Shown here: positions 12,741 through 25,177 of the stretch, one piece after another
Position numbering within the stretch: the stretch's first letter is position 1
Layout: each line of letters starts with the position of its first letter
DNA from: Panaeolus papilionaceus
Taxonomy: Eukaryota > Basidiomycota > Agaricomycetes > Agaricales
Direction: 5' to 3'
Length of the DNA: 64,000 nt
Assembly: GCA_015501605.1 (NCBI GenBank)
Contig: JADNRZ010000011.1
Location: forward strand, 868,001 to 932,000
Position numbers and translations under genes: made by a program
Notes under the pieces: model-generated
What the model saw: only the letters and a program-made list of their open reading frames with translations
Databases searched by the model: none
Told to the model about the DNA's origin: nothing

Positions 12741-14634
12741 TTAGGTCTACGATACCCTTTCCGATACCCTTTCCTCTTCTCCATCTTATTTCCGACGCCC
12801 TTCGAGACCCAACCTCCTTCTGATTCCCTGGCCAATATCATTCCTCCTGTTTCTTAGCCATTCCTATCACAATTTTCATTTCCACTTCGATAACCTTTCT
12901 CGGCTGGCCACCGCACATCCTTTTTTTCATCTCCACCCATTTCTATATTTCAAACCCGCTCCGCTATACAAACCAATCTCCTTCGTCACATATCACATCC
13001 ATCCAACGCCCTACACATCCATCCCTGACGCTCTGTCTAACCTTCCGATTTCGATCTCACACCTTCCAGAGTTCAACAACCCTATCGATTCTCATTATCA
13101 CCAGCGGCCGCCTTCTTCGAGATCCAAACCTCCTTCGATTCCCTGGCCCTTCTCTCCTACCCCTTTATCATGACTATTCTCATACCACCATAACCACTGA
13201 TATGTCGCACTTCGTAAACACACACTCACACGGGGAGACGATTATTGAATCGTGACCCGTAATGTAAAGTAGATGGTGCACAAAATACAATTTAATTGCG
13301 AGTCGTTTTGGGCAGGTGAACAGTGAACGCGCGACTAAATATCCTAAGTAAGATTCTCACTTGTGTTAACTACTGGAAAGCTCTCGGAAATCTCGTACTC
13401 AGGTCTCTGATTCTCTCTTAAGTTCTCACTCAAGGGCGCTAGTAAGTTCTCAATATGTCTCTTTTTATTTTCTTTATACTATTTCTCTAGAAATACCCGT
13501 ACTCTTACGAGGGCGGAATCTGCTCTTTTCTGGTTGACGCGCGTCTGTATTTATAGTTTTCCGTCGCTCGGGTTTATCGGACACGTCGCCCGTTATCACG
13601 ACTTCGGTTCCCGCTCTTATCACCCCTATTGACCCCTCTCTTCGTCGTTCGGGCTTTACAGGTCCCGCCTCTATGTTGTACCGGTTTAGGGATCGCTTAG
13701 GCGCTCTTGTTTTGTCTTGGCGCACCCCGGAAGTGAGTTTCACGCGCTTTCGTCTTTCACTGCTAATCCTCCCCTGTGGTAACGAGGGTCCCTTTCGTGC
13801 TCCCGTTTCGTCAAGATTATGGAGTGGGTTCTAGTCCTACTCCAGCGCTTGACCTCGGGCTTAGGGTTTGGTATTGGGCGCGGGTTGGTATTAGCTCAGG
13901 TAAGCGTCGTGACTTCCTCATTTCTGGGCTTACTTATTATTTCCTTACAGTACGCGCGTAAATCCTATCACCACCACTCCCGTTCATTACATATAACATC
14001 CCCCGACATCCCGATTCCCGACAACTCGGCGCCCTGCACATTCACATCATATGACTATGTTCAACCTCTCAGCTCAAAACTCACGCCTACCACAACCTCC
14101 CGATCCTCTCTATCCTCATTCTAACCAACCGCCAACTTCTTCAAAAACCCTCCTGCCCGCCTTATTTTAAATAAAACCTTCCGCCGCCACCTTCTTTTAA
14201 TTCGTCCCGTTCCCACACTCTCAAAAAAACTCCCTGCCGCCCACTTTATTATTTACCCTATTTTGAACGCCGCTATCTCTACCTATTTAACCCCCCGACA
14301 TATTCAACTCTTTACTCCCTACACTGCTTATCATTTCCCAACATCACCCTTCTACCCACACACGCCTTCTCAACACCCTTACATCGATGTACATCTTCCA
14401 GTTTCACACACCACTCCTAAACCTCACCGTCAATCATCAATTGTAATCTACCACCCGCGCTTCTTAACCAGCACAACCCACGCCAGTCACCATCCTTCTT
14501 AATTCTTCCATTTTCACCCAGCAAACCCCACTTCCTCACATACTACCCTCATACTTTCCCTGTCATTATCATGCCTAAATTCAACAGCGCTCAGGAATCA
14601 GGATGACTCCTTTGAACCCGAGCGCGAGACGCTT

Positions 14635-14844
14635 GTGGATGCCTTCTTCGCCGTTGACAACTTGATGGATCACGTGGACAATGATGCCGATCTGACTTCC
14701 CTGCAGGAAATAGCGGATGCTATCGAGAATTGCCTGGATCAATTCTTCGAACCACCGGGTGGTGACCTCCCTGAAAAAGATGATACCTATGACGAACAGC
14801 AAGACTGGCAGGAAGATGACGACTATGATGAAGATGATCAATAA
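14635..14844 (+). CDS. short acidic ORF inside the LTR element
   Basis: Open frame of 69 residues from the first ATG; the frame is also open upstream to about 14,604 (DDSFEPERETLV before it). It is very acidic at the end (DDDYDEDDQ). An ATG at 14,572 opens a different frame (MPKFNSAQES) that runs out at about 14,603 next to this one, so the pair looks like one former frame with a single-base shift. This could be a remnant of the N-terminal part of a gag-like protein. No known domain seen. Confidence 0.4.
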   Translation: MDAFFAVDNLMDHVDNDADLTSLQEIADAIENCLDQFFEPPGGDLPEKDDTYDEQQDWQEDDDYDEDDQ

Positions 14845-15110
14845 CCGGAGGAAGATCAACAGGACAACTACGACAATCATGCCGACAATTATGATGATGA
14901 CGAGTCTGGCTACTCTCATTATTAGATAACTTAGATTCCATATCATTTCATCTTCATTCTCCTCTTCATAATTTCTATTATTTCTTTTCTTTTTCCTTTT
15001 TTTCCTCTTCCCATTCACTCACGCTGCATTACTCCTCTTTCTTTCTCTTATTTTTTTTAAAAAGTTCGCATAGTTTTATTACTTCTTAGTGTTAGGGTTT
15101 CGGTTTTTTT

Positions 15111-15125
15111 GAAGAGGGGAGGTAG
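15111..15125 (+). promoter_or_regulatory. polypurine tract of the LTR element
   Basis: GAAGAGGGGAGGTAG lies immediately upstream of the 3' LTR, where plus-strand DNA synthesis is primed in LTR retroelements. It fixes the element's orientation as plus. Confidence 0.8.
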
Positions 15126-15276
15126 TGTCAGAGTTAGCCTACCACCTACCTCTGTCAGCCCTAGTCAGCCCTACGATAGGTATATAGACCCATAGACACG
15201 GCTCTGTACCCCTATCATAGACCTGGTCATCTATCGATCCCCCTTCCTTCCCCTCCTTGGGTCTCTTCTCCTGACA
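15126..15276. repeat. 3' LTR, 151 bp
   Basis: Matches the 5' LTR with three substitutions and is followed by the target duplication AATAC. Confidence 0.93.
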
Positions 15277-15875
15277 AATACTGCCACTGCAGGGCTCAAT
15301 CGATGGATTGGGGACTCGGCATTTGATTGCGCCAAGCGAGTAGAACTTGTGTATCCAAGCGAGTTATGGCATTCAATTGATAAGGTGGTGGGTACCCTAC
15401 GACAAAGTCACAGCAGTCAGCGGAGGATCGTCGAAACGAGTTGGTCGATGATGTCAATGTCCTACTTACCACCGCAATTTACCTGCGAAGTGTGAGCTTG
15501 GTCGAAATTCAACAGTGACACATTGTATAGAAGAATGATAAACCGAAATTCAAGGATTGGAAGCCCTTGAACGCTTTGATCAACACGTTACTGGAATTAC
15601 TAGAATCTTCATGGTTCATCTATTGCATCCGTTCATTATCCCACGAAAGAGTGCCTTAGCTCGGCTTAACTCGCAAGACAAACATCTGGAATGTAAGTAT
15701 ATATGGCAGTTGGGAATCAAGCTCTACATAACCAGCTCCCACCCACGGGCCAAAATGCAGACGGAAATGAGGGTGAGAACCGATGAGCATAGAAACCAAG
15801 AGAAACGATTGAGCACTCGTGGATTGAACTGTATCATAATAGTGTAATGGGGTTCAAAAATCGAAATGAAGTGGC

Positions 15876-16024
15876 ATTTGTACGTCTATGACGATTTTGA
15901 CATTGGTAGATTCGTGAGTAGTGGGTTTTGTGTTGAAGCAAGTCTCGCGCGGCTGAATCATTTTCGCTAGCTCGTTGTCAAGCCTGGGAACAAGATTGTC
16001 GCTCCTGAATCGTACTTTATTATC
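15876..16024 (+). pseudogene. truncated copy B of the inhibitor-like gene
   Basis: Only exon 4 (from ATTTGTACGTC) and exon 5 (LVVKPGNKIVAPESYF, 15,971-16,024) remain, with the intron between them. Exons 1-3, about 700 bp relative to copy A, are deleted. Sequence just left of the junction corresponds to copy A near 8,983, upstream of the promoter. The end of exon 5 also diverges and lacks the normal stop. Confidence 0.85.
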
Positions 16025-16424
16025 TTCGAATTTCAAGATTAATCATCGATAATCGATCAAGTCGGCCTTGGTGCGAAGACCTTCTCCGATCGTTTTGGAT
16101 GCCTAGGTCCTGGATGGTGTGTCAAGTTGTTCCTGATATATCGGATTGTGGTTTTGAACGAAAAGATGGCGGAAAATAACAAACCCTATGCATGTATACC
16201 AAGTTATATCGATGTTGTACGCGAAATTCAATATAAATTGTAGTATGATCATGAAATTGGTAATTGGCGCGGGCTCTTGGAAATCACCATCTATCTATAT
16301 ACCTGTTAACTCTCTGAGGCCTCCTAATGAAGACACTGAGTTATCGCGACATAACTCAAATCGTGTCTGATCTTCATCACACCAATAATTATCATTACTT
16401 CCTCAATGTCACTGGACCTATCAG

Positions 16425-17510
16425 ATGCCGCGGGTATTAAACGACGACCCTGCGCAGGTGTCGAAGCTCACCATCATTACAGACAACAACCCAGGAAACC
16501 AATTCCTGCTGGACACGTACCCTATCGTCATTGATTCCCCTGAATCCCATGTCATGAAGGAAATGTTCGACTCAACGAAGGTTGTGGGCAGCATCAGTAA
16601 TGATGATACCATGCGTGATGTGACCTTGGGTGTTGCCACCTCCAGAGTCTCCTACAACTGCCCGCAAACCTAACGAGGGATTCAAGGAGGATCTGTTAGA
16701 AGTCATGGGAGTGGCCAGGGATGTGGGTTTCGTGGACGAGAAGGGCGCTCTCACTGTGGGCAAACGGCTACCGTCTGGCCCCAGAAGATTAATTATCTTC
16801 TTGACAATCTTCCAATCAGGAAGATAATTCATCTTCCGACCAAATTTCCTTTCATGCATACCAATTTTAAACAATGGGATGAAAGGCGATTGTTATAGCT
16901 CTTCTTCGCTGGGAGATCCAGAGAAGATTCAAAAGAAGATCATGAATCTTCTTGGGTTAGACGATAGCCTTTTGTCCGCAGTGTCTGTTCCTTATGAAAG
17001 ATATGTTCTCCCTTATTTTTGTTTCGTTATAGCACTTCGTGAACTCATAAGTGCTGGAGGGCGTATGGTACACCATGCTATCGGCGTACTCGTCCTATAA
17101 ATAGGACTCGTAATAACACTCACTGTCACTCACACAATGTCGCCTTGGTGTTTGCGAGGCAATGTTCCTCGACTCGGTCACGGTGGAAGAGGACGGGTAA
17201 TTGGGGACACTGACATAATCTTATTTTGTCTCGAACCCACCCGGTTATGGTAGGGGCTTCTGGATACAAGACAACATTCATCGGGACCGTTGCGGGATTA
17301 TCGAAGTTGAATCGAACTCTTTCAGTAGTTCAACATTCGTCAAATTATGCGACCGCTTTTCTCACCACTTCGAACTTCGCAGTGAACGACATTCAAACGT
17401 TCGTCGTCTTTCAGATTCTCCAAACTCTCGGTGGCTCAAACACGGTAGCAAGCCCACTGCCCTCGACCTTTATGTGTTTCCAAGTTGCATCATTCCCCGA
17501 TTCAGTGTAA
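16425..17510 (+). other. coding-like stretches of unknown family
   Basis: An open frame at 16425-16673 (MPRVLNDDPAQVSKLTIITD...) and another at 17226-17510 have amino-acid composition of ordinary protein, but no family I recognise and no convincing joined gene model. They may be fragments of genes carried with the duplications. 16741-16990 forms an imperfect inverted repeat (separate entry). Confidence 0.3.
16741..16990. repeat. imperfect inverted repeat, arms about 75 bp
   Basis: The minus-strand reading of 16,741-16,820 (GAAGAT..AAGAAGATAAT, AATCTTCTGGGG, then TAGCCGTTTGCCC) matches the plus strand at 16,917-16,990 (GAAGATT..AAGAAGATCAT, AATCTTCTTGGG, then TAGCCTTTTGTCC). Both arms encode a similar KKI.NLLG peptide, so it may be an inverted duplication of a short coding piece. 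Confidence 0.6.
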
Positions 17511-18438
17511 TTAGCACAGGATTAATTCAACTTATATAATTTTGCGCCATGTTAGGTGGGGAATCCTTCAAGCTTTCCGCAACAAGCTTATCATGATGCT
17601 CTTAGCTTCAAGTCTTCGTTGAAATGTGTTACTGACCTATGATCATACCTGGTGTATTTTTGTGTGAGTATGAGGTATGAGTATGTATAGGAATTCTAAA
17701 ATTAGTAGTCATATACCCACAGAACATACCAGAAAGCCAATGATAATTGAAGACTATTAATTGTGAACAATTTAGAGTAATGAGCATTACGTATAGGAGG
17801 GCGATATTATTGTACATCTACAGGTGCTTCCCCTAATACTGCAGAGTCAATTGATGGATTTGGGACTCGGCATTTGATTGTTTCATTGGGCCGAGTAGAA
17901 CTTGTCTTTCCAGGCGATTTGTGGCATTCCATTAAGAAGGCGGTGAGTGGTGGTAACCCGGGACCGACTCACAGCGGTTATACATAGGACCGTCGAAACC
18001 AGATAGTCGTTTACGGCGTACTTGCCACAAGTTCCAATTGCCCCTTACCTGTGAACCCAGTCTGAATTCAATGACGATGCGTGGACTAAGAATCATAGAT
18101 CGAAATCGAGGAATGGAGGTCCTTGACCACTACTAGAATGGAATCTTCAAAGTTTCATGGGTAATATATTGAATTTGTTTGTAATCCCAAGGGCCAAAAT
18201 CCATATGAAAAGGAAGGTGAGAACCAATGAGTGTTGAGGGCAATGAACATAATTAAGCACCCGTGCATCGAACTGTCTTTTAATAGGTTTATGGGGTTCA
18301 AAAATCCGACTGAAGTGGCGTTCAATAGAATTCGACAGAGAATCACTATGCTAATTGGTCAGTTTAGCAGTGAGCAGCGTTCGACACCAATGAACCAGAT
18401 ATGGAAGGAGCAATGATGGGTCACAATGCTAGAAACTG

Positions 18439-18446
18439 TATAAATA
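18439..18446 (+). promoter_or_regulatory. TATA box of inhibitor-like gene C
   Basis: TATAAATA, 96 bp before the ATG, as in copy A. Confidence 0.7.
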
Positions 18447-18534
18447 CTCTGATTTGCGTCTCTATATCTCCAGCTTCATCCTCAGAAGTTAACCCCACAT
18501 ACCGAGCCCCGTCTACTAGTGTCATCTCACAACC

Positions 18535-19200
18535 ATGGCACCCACCGCATACCGTCTCAAGAGCGAGCAGACTCTCTTCTACCCCGTCACTGACGGAGAA
18601 GTGTCTGGTGGCATTGTCAACACTCAGAATGGCGCCAATGCTGTTCCCCCGGACTCTGTGTGTATCCAATGTTCTAAGATCAGGAGCCCGACACTAATTC
18701 GTGGGATTAGATCCTAACCTTCAGCGACGCCGTTCAAGATAAGAACATCATAGTTACCATTGCTGGGACCGATGGCCTCTTTGTCGCTTTGCCCGACGTA
18801 CGTTAACATATCTCATAGTCATTCTTCGCACCACATCAAAAACTTACCTTCGTAAAAAAATATTTCAGGGCGCAACCGAGAGTACGAAGCTCATTTGGAG
18901 CCCAACGCCGTTCCAGTGGGAAGTCGTCCCAACCATTCAGTCCGATAAAACGACCACATACCAGTCAGTCGTCATTTCATTCAATAGAGCATGGATCTGC
19001 TAATCATTGGCCTCAGGTTCATCCCTGCCAGCGGTGCTAATTTGTACGTCTTTGATGAATTTGGCATTGGTCCAGTTGTGAGTAGTGGGTTGTGTGCTGG
19101 AGTAATTCTTGTGTGGCTAACTGATTTTCGCTAGCTCGTTGTTAAGCCTGGGGACAAGATTGTCGCTCCTGAATCGTACTTTACCATCACTCCTGCTTGA
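18535..19200 (+). CDS. 142-residue small beta-rich protein, copy C; possible beta-trefoil protease inhibitor
   Basis: Paralogue of the gene at 9204-9865, with the same five-exon layout and length. Exon 1 ends after NGANAVPPDS; later exons read ILTFSDAVQDKNIIVTIAG, then GATESTKLIWSPTPFQWEV, then FIPASGANLYVFDEFGIGPV, then LVVKPGDKIVAPESYFTITPA with TGA at 19198-19200. No signal peptide. Exon-intron borders are conserved in both copies while the N-terminal third differs considerably in residues, the pattern expected if variable loops are under diversifying selection; that is inference. Family assignment (I66-like inhibitor) is uncertain for the reason given at copy A. Confidence 0.7.
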
Positions 19201-19650
19201 TCATCGATCAAGTCGGCCTTGGTGCTAAGACGTTCTCCGATCGTTTTGGGTACCTAGTCACAGGGTCCAGATAGTGTGTCAAAGCTGTCCTTGATGTATC
19301 AAAATTGTGCTTTTGAAAGAAAAGATGGGGAGAAAATGACCAACTCTATAAATGTATACCGAGCGATATCGATGTTGTACGCAGAATTCAATATAAATTG
19401 TTATATGAACATTAAATTGGCAATTGGCGAGGACTATTGAGAATGCTCAGTTATCACAGCACAACGTGCCTCAGAGCGACGACAGAGAAATTCATAATAT
19501 CTCCGAGATAACATATAATCGGATAATTATATTGGGGTTGAAGGTTGCAATGCGACTTAACGTGTTCGACGATTTGTAACATGTGCGCTCATTATTGCCG
19601 AATGTAGTAACCACGTTACCTATCGTGGATGATTTTCGGAGGGCATTTGT

Positions 19651-21710
19651 AAGTTGGAAATTCCGGGGAACATTGCAGGCGATCAGTCCGGCGGAAAATG
19701 CCGGTCAAGTCCTCAAGCACAAGCATCGAGGCTCAAAAACATGCTAAACACCCCAAATTAATTAGAAAATCTCATTTAAAGGCATAAAATTGAATATGGT
19801 AGCAATTTTGGTCATTTAAACGAGATTTTTGGGCGAGTGCATAGTGTTTTGGTTGACACACCACATTTGTCACATTGTCACAAGTTAGCCTGGTCAGTGC
19901 GACACTAGATTAGCATTTAAAACAGGCTTGACTCCTAGTAAAAATAGTCATGATTTTATTGTTAGACGCCTTTAGGCCTGAAAATTAAACTATTACTTTG
20001 AATTCAATAAAAAAACAGATGAATACCAGCCTGTCAGCACGACATTCACAATCACTCAAATCTCTCTCAATTTCACGTGTATTAAGGGAATAAAATTCTG
20101 AGTAACCACACAGAAGATGTTTATAGTCCTCCAGACGTATAAATCTGTTCTTTTTTTACTAAGCGCTCAAGATACATGGCAAGCGTTCACTATTACTTTG
20201 CGCGCGTGACGACAACCCTCCAAATGTATCACACCGCTGATTGGCACACGTGATGTTCCCGGACTTTTCTCCCGGACTTTCCATGTTCGGGATGCATTGA
20301 ACAGACCTGTCTTGATGTTCAGAAATCAGGAGAAATGTGTGCGCTAATGCTCACTGTTGCACTGAGTGAGAAAAGTCGACGCATTTTGAAGCCCCTAAAA
20401 CAGGAGAAATTATGCAGTGAGCACTGCCGCACCGGGTGTCCAGTGTTTTTAGATGTCAACTTGGACCATGCTTTGACCGACACTCTGAGACTCGGAGAAC
20501 TTGAAGCTTCTGGCCTTTTGTAGAAAAAGCCAGCAGTTTTTCTCGCAGAACATCTTATTTTCAAAGCAATCTCTGACATCGTTAACTGCACTCCTGATAT
20601 ACCTCTCGAGTCTCACAGTCCTACATTCTCAGAACTCAACTCTCTGCTGGTATGATGGCGTATTGTCCTGGCCGTAGTCAGCGTCTCGAAGCCATGCGTG
20701 GTGCTGAAGGCGATGTGGTCGACGCAGGGTCCATGGTCCATTAACCAAGGAGAAAGAAAATCGGCCGATCTGCCAATCATGTGGGCCCACTTGTGACGAG
20801 CTCGCTACGGACACCAACACACACACACGCTCGAGACTGGTTGTCGAGAGCGGGGGATCTCCGTGGTCAATGCCGAGGCCGAGTTCTAGTTCGTGGGGGC
20901 GATGGGGAACTCCGTAGTTACGCGTAGACTAAACCGTTCCTGTAATTCGTAGCCGGAATGAAATGCTTTGGCTTGTAGTACCTTCGACGCGGGAAGCGGC
21001 TAAAGGTCTGATTGAAGTTGACTAAATGAATTGGCTCTTCTTGGCTATTCTGATCACTCGACACTTCTCGACTTTAAGTTCTGCTTTGTTCTATAAATCC
21101 AATATCTCTTAGATTCGACCTGTAGCTTTCTACGGGGGATTCTCTGCCTTTTACCTGTTGCTTTTCTATCTATTTATACTATTTTCTATCCTTTATTTCG
21201 CCCCTATCCCTCCTAGTTCGCTCCCTTGGCCTGCTTGCGTTTATCTTAATCTGGTATGTCTATTCCATTTCGATCGGTCTCGACCTCGTTCTTGGGTTCT
21301 TGGTACTCAGCTGACCCATTCCTCGGTAAACTCGTTTCCCGGTCTTGCGGTTTTCACATGTAGGTCTCCTCTAGCGCTCGACACCCCGTTATGGTAAATG
21401 GTTTCCCCTATTCTCGATAGGTTACTGGCAGGAGTGGTAGCGCCTGTACCTGTTGGTAGGTGAGTAAGTGTTCTTTTCTGTTTCGCTGAACGTTATCAGT
21501 CTGGTACTTCGTACTGACTTCGTTCCCACAGATGGACATGTGCGCTTTCCTCCCACCTTCCTGTTTGTGTTCTTCGTTTCAACCATGATCCGTAAATTCT
21601 ACGGAGTCAGCAGCCAGCCCTATCACCTGTATGAGTATGAACACCAAAAATGTGGAAATCGTGATCCTGAGAGGATTTGTCCGTCCGTTGATGAACAACT
21701 ATCTTTGACT
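19651..21710. other. 2 kb without a supported gene
   Basis: AT-rich to about 20,200, then GC-rich. The stretch 20,880-21,640 has short CT-rich runs and GT/AG-like signals that look like an LTR or leader region of a retroelement, but I could find no matching second LTR or target duplication. A plus-strand frame at 20335-20523 and its minus-strand counterpart are unconvincing. Confidence 0.35.
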
Positions 21711-21862
21711 TTACAAATTGAAGTTCCGAGTCGGGTAGATTTAAACCTCGAATCGCCACAGCATCATAAGGGTATGACATGACTAACGTGGGTTCATTCG
21801 ATATTAGTAAATTCTCCTTAGTTATATCTTACAGAACAGCTCCTTATACGTTACTTAAGGCT

Positions 21863-24800
21863 TTAGGATTGACTCCAGCTCGTAACCGTTGACGCAAACC
21901 CGTTCAGGTTGTTGGCCTGATTGATCACTCCGGCGCCGTTAACGCTGAGTTGATAAGTGGTTGCAACAGTCGAAAGACTGTAGATGTTGATGCCAGTAGA
22001 CGCAGAATCGACAGTTGCAATCTGGGATTGGCAGTTCCTGCTATCAATGCAATTTTGGGAGTAGTTCTGGGATCTTTTGTGAGCGGATGCAATCATAAAG
22101 GCGGTAATAGTACTCACGACGAAGAAACTGTACAGGCCGGCACCGAAGATTGTAATTGCCTTGGAATTTTTTATGTGCAATGCCCATGCTGAAGGGCTGC
22201 CCGAATAGGGCGTGGGATCATTGAATGCCGAGTTGATGCTGAATGGCGACGGCGAAACAGGGTTAGGTTGGTAATAAGGCTAAAAATAACTTGAGTACAA
22301 GGCGAACATCGGCTTTAGAAAATGTCGACTCACAGATTCCGTTTGAATAAGACCCATATAATGATTAGCCGCGTTGACAATGTTGTACTGATAGATGACA
22401 TGATGTTCAGCTAAGAATAAACAAAGTAAGTAGTTGCACTTTTGGAGGAGCCGCTGCGACACATACCAGCAGTGCCGATGAGCCAAACTGGTCCTTGAGA
22501 TTCGGATAAAATTCCGCGGCCGGAATATACAGTGACCTGAGCTTCACCCGAGAGGTCCAAATCGTGGTCCGAAAGCCATACCCAGGCACCCTAGAGGTAT
22601 AGAAATATTAACAATCGATTTTTAGGCGTGAACCAAACACCAACCTCAATGTAAGCAGTAGAGCCACTGGTCAGATGAAGACTCAAGAAAGCAGCTGAGC
22701 AAGCGGCGGTCCCTCCAGATCCACTCTTCGGGCAACGATTCGCTTCCAGGTTTGTGCCAGCAGCTATGAAAAATGGTTAGATATCCGCACAATAGTGGGC
22801 CAGAAATGGCGACATGCCTCCGCCAGTACTGAAACGAACATCAACATGTCAAAAACAGTTCTTCCGGTAAAATACTAAAGGTGCTCACCGAATGTGGGAA
22901 TCCCACATGCCAGCACCAGCTTGGACACCACTGGGTTGCTTGACGTTCCATTCAACGATAATGGCTCCCGGAGTTGGACCAACAGTGGAGAAGACAATGT
23001 CCGTGATTTCAACAATACCTTGCGATCCAGTTTCGCCAACTCTGAAAACGGGGCGAGGGCTGTTCTGGTTCTGGAAGTTGGATCCTTTACCGAGCAAGAC
23101 AGTCCATGCTTCTCCAACCATCTGAGTGCCAGCGGGGATTGTGACTGTATCGGTGACGACGTATTGTCCAGCATCAAAGAAGATGATTTTGCAACCAGAA
23201 TACTAAACACGTAAGCCTCATCAGCACTGGATACATTTTTAGATAGAGGCAATATACATACCTTGGCAAAGATATCTTTAAGAGCGGCAGTGTCATCGGT
23301 GACACCGTCTCCCTTAGCTCCCAAGTCTCTGACGCTGACGAATTGGCTGACATGATAATTTGCGTATTGAGGGTGGGTTCGGCCGACGATGCGACCACTG
23401 CTATCCAACAAGCTGGAGGATTTGGACGGGGCGGGGATGTTTCCTTGGGTGAAAGTGCCACTTCCGCTAGTGCCTTTGTAGACGTTTCCTTGACCCCATG
23501 AGGCAATCGTCGTAGTTCCACCGTTGAGGACAACAGCTCCACCAACGACACCAACAGCAACAGGTACATTGGTGAGTTTGACGTTGTTCAAGACGAGGGA
23601 GCCAGCAAGACGACCAGGGCTGGGTGCTGAGGTACGGACGAAGATAGGAGTGTTGGATGCAGTAGCGTCAATGATGGCTTGAGCGCCAGTCGTTTGGGCG
23701 TCCGTAGTAATGCTACCAGTTGCAATATCAAATCCAACCTGCGGGTCTATTAAGCTCATGACTTTTTCTATGAATTTAATTTCAACTTACGCCACAGTTG
23801 TTGAAGTTTACTTGTTGATAAGTCCAGCCCCAATTCCACAAACTGTAGACACCAGTCTGGGCATTGTTGATGGTGATGTTGCGAACAGTGAATCTGAAAG
23901 TGGATTAAAATTTTATGGCGACATTTCATTCAGGTTGACTTACTGTTGGTTTCCACCCCAAATACCAAATTTGCCTCCGTTGAAGACCATGTCTCCCATA
24001 TATCCACCACTGTAGTTTTATGAGACAAGGGCGAGCATATGAACATAATATTTATATACCTTCCGTTCTCCATCCAAATACCTGTGTAAAAATATTAGAT
24101 GTGGATGGCAATTAATGCGGCATGTTTTCTTACCTTGGTGAGCAGTGTTAGAGTCTGTTGACATGAAGAATACGATATTCATGAGAGAGGTCGCCTGGGC
24201 CACCTGCCAGTGGATACCAGTTCCTTGATTGTTCGTAGCTACAACTCTAGAGAACGGAATTGCTCAGCAATGGTACAGACTGATTCACAGAAGGTGGTGC
24301 CCACCGTCGAACATCGATGACAAAGTTCCTGATTGAACGGTGGCTAAAGAAGTATTATGATTAGAGGAATGCTTTTTCAGAGAGAGTCTCCCTCACAAAT
24401 TATTTTGGTTGGTCCACCATTGAGCGCCGCCTCCTCCTGGAGTATATGGGTCGGCGTCTAATTTGAGTGTCAATCAATACTATAGCACCCGAAGCCGGGA
24501 GATCGCACCAATGACTGCCATGCCGACGAAGGACGAAGAAGCGAGCAGTGTTGGAGGAGTTTTGGCATCTCCAATGAGTTGAGTGTAGTAATAAGGAATG
24601 ATAGGCGCCGAGACGAGATACGTTCTACATGTGCCTGTTTAGTTAACTCATTCAAGGGATGCAAAATAGTAAGCTCACCCCTTCGGGAAAAAGACAACAG
24701 CAGGGGAAACGCTATTAGGTGGAAATTAGGTAGTGCAGGGTGAACAGGAAGCGAAGAACAGCATACGTGGATGACTTGCAGGTACCATCACCGCACCGGT

Positions 24801-25177
24801 TTTGATCACGAATAGCCTGGCTAAAACAACGGTCAGAGAAGTTGGAGGTGAGGTATAGAAGTGGACCTACTTGATAGCAGCCGTGTCATCGTGAACACCA
24901 TCACCGACGGCACCGTAGTCCTAAAGATCTTCTTCAGCTGTGCGCGATCACGAAGCAGAACACCCACACACACCTTGACATTTCGGAAAACCTTGTAGCT
25001 GCTGGGGTTGGGGTTAAAAGGAGCCTTTCCTTGATGCTTGATGGATTGCATCCAGAAAGGATCGCTAGCACCAGAAGTACCAGCCCCAAGAGGGGTTGAG
25101 CATGTGCTGCCCAATGCTGACACTAGGCCAGCAAAGGAGACGACTGCAATGAGTAGACGATTCAGAGAAACCAACAT
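21863..25177 (-). CDS. GH55 exo-beta-1,3-glucanase, copy 2, complete
   Basis: Full-length family GH55 gene. It starts at 25177 with a signal peptide (MLVSLNRLLIAVVSFAGLVSA) and goes directly to the catalytic fold: FWMQSIKHQGKAPFNPNP. The second half begins near 23,340 with FVSVRDLGAKGDGVTDDTAAL. The C-terminus reads VTSWSQS and TAA at 21863-21865. Introns of about 50-60 bp are frequent. Unlike copies 1 and 3 it has no Thr- or Pro-rich linker after the signal peptide. Expected to act outside the cell on beta-1,3-glucan, for wall remodelling, autolysis or feeding on other fungi. Its last 200 bp match the stray fragment at 7,137-7,349, so it or a close relative was the source. Confidence 0.87.

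Larger units (their letters stand above)
12590..15276. mobile_element. non-autonomous LTR retrotransposon (TRIM/LARD-like), 2,687 bp
   Basis: Two direct repeats of 151 bp (12590-12740 and 15126-15276) begin TGTCAGAG and end CTCCTGACA, so they have the TG...CA ends of LTRs. They differ at only three positions by my comparison. AATAC stands directly before (12585-12589) and after (15277-15281), a 5 bp target duplication. A purine tract directly precedes the 3' LTR. The 2,385 bp inside is pyrimidine-rich on the plus strand and has no protease, reverse transcriptase, RNase H or integrase that I can see, so the element must be mobilised in trans. The site without insertion is preserved in copy A at 8,414. 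Three LTR differences suggest a fairly recent insertion. Confidence 0.93.
12330..16380. repeat. segmental duplication, copy B, interrupted
   Basis: Homologous to copies A and C, but split at 12,589/15,277 by the LTR element and carrying an internal deletion near 15,875 that joins upstream promoter-side sequence directly to exon 4 of the inhibitor-like gene. The copies without insertion show the empty site. Confidence 0.85.
17740..19650. repeat. segmental duplication, copy C
   Basis: Aligns with copy A along its length, from AATTGTGAACA..., the CTAATACTGCAG site and the promoter to the 3' flank ending near GTTACCTATCGTGGATGATTT. Limits are approximate. Confidence 0.85.

Noticed and set aside
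14581..15018. 145-codon very hydrophobic minus-strand frame
   Set aside because: It is the antisense shadow of the acidic ORF in the LTR element (GAT/GAC repeats read backwards give Ile/Val).
20880..21640. Possible solo LTR or retroelement leader with GT/AG signals
   Set aside because: No second LTR, no TG..CA ends with target duplication found, no coding sequence.
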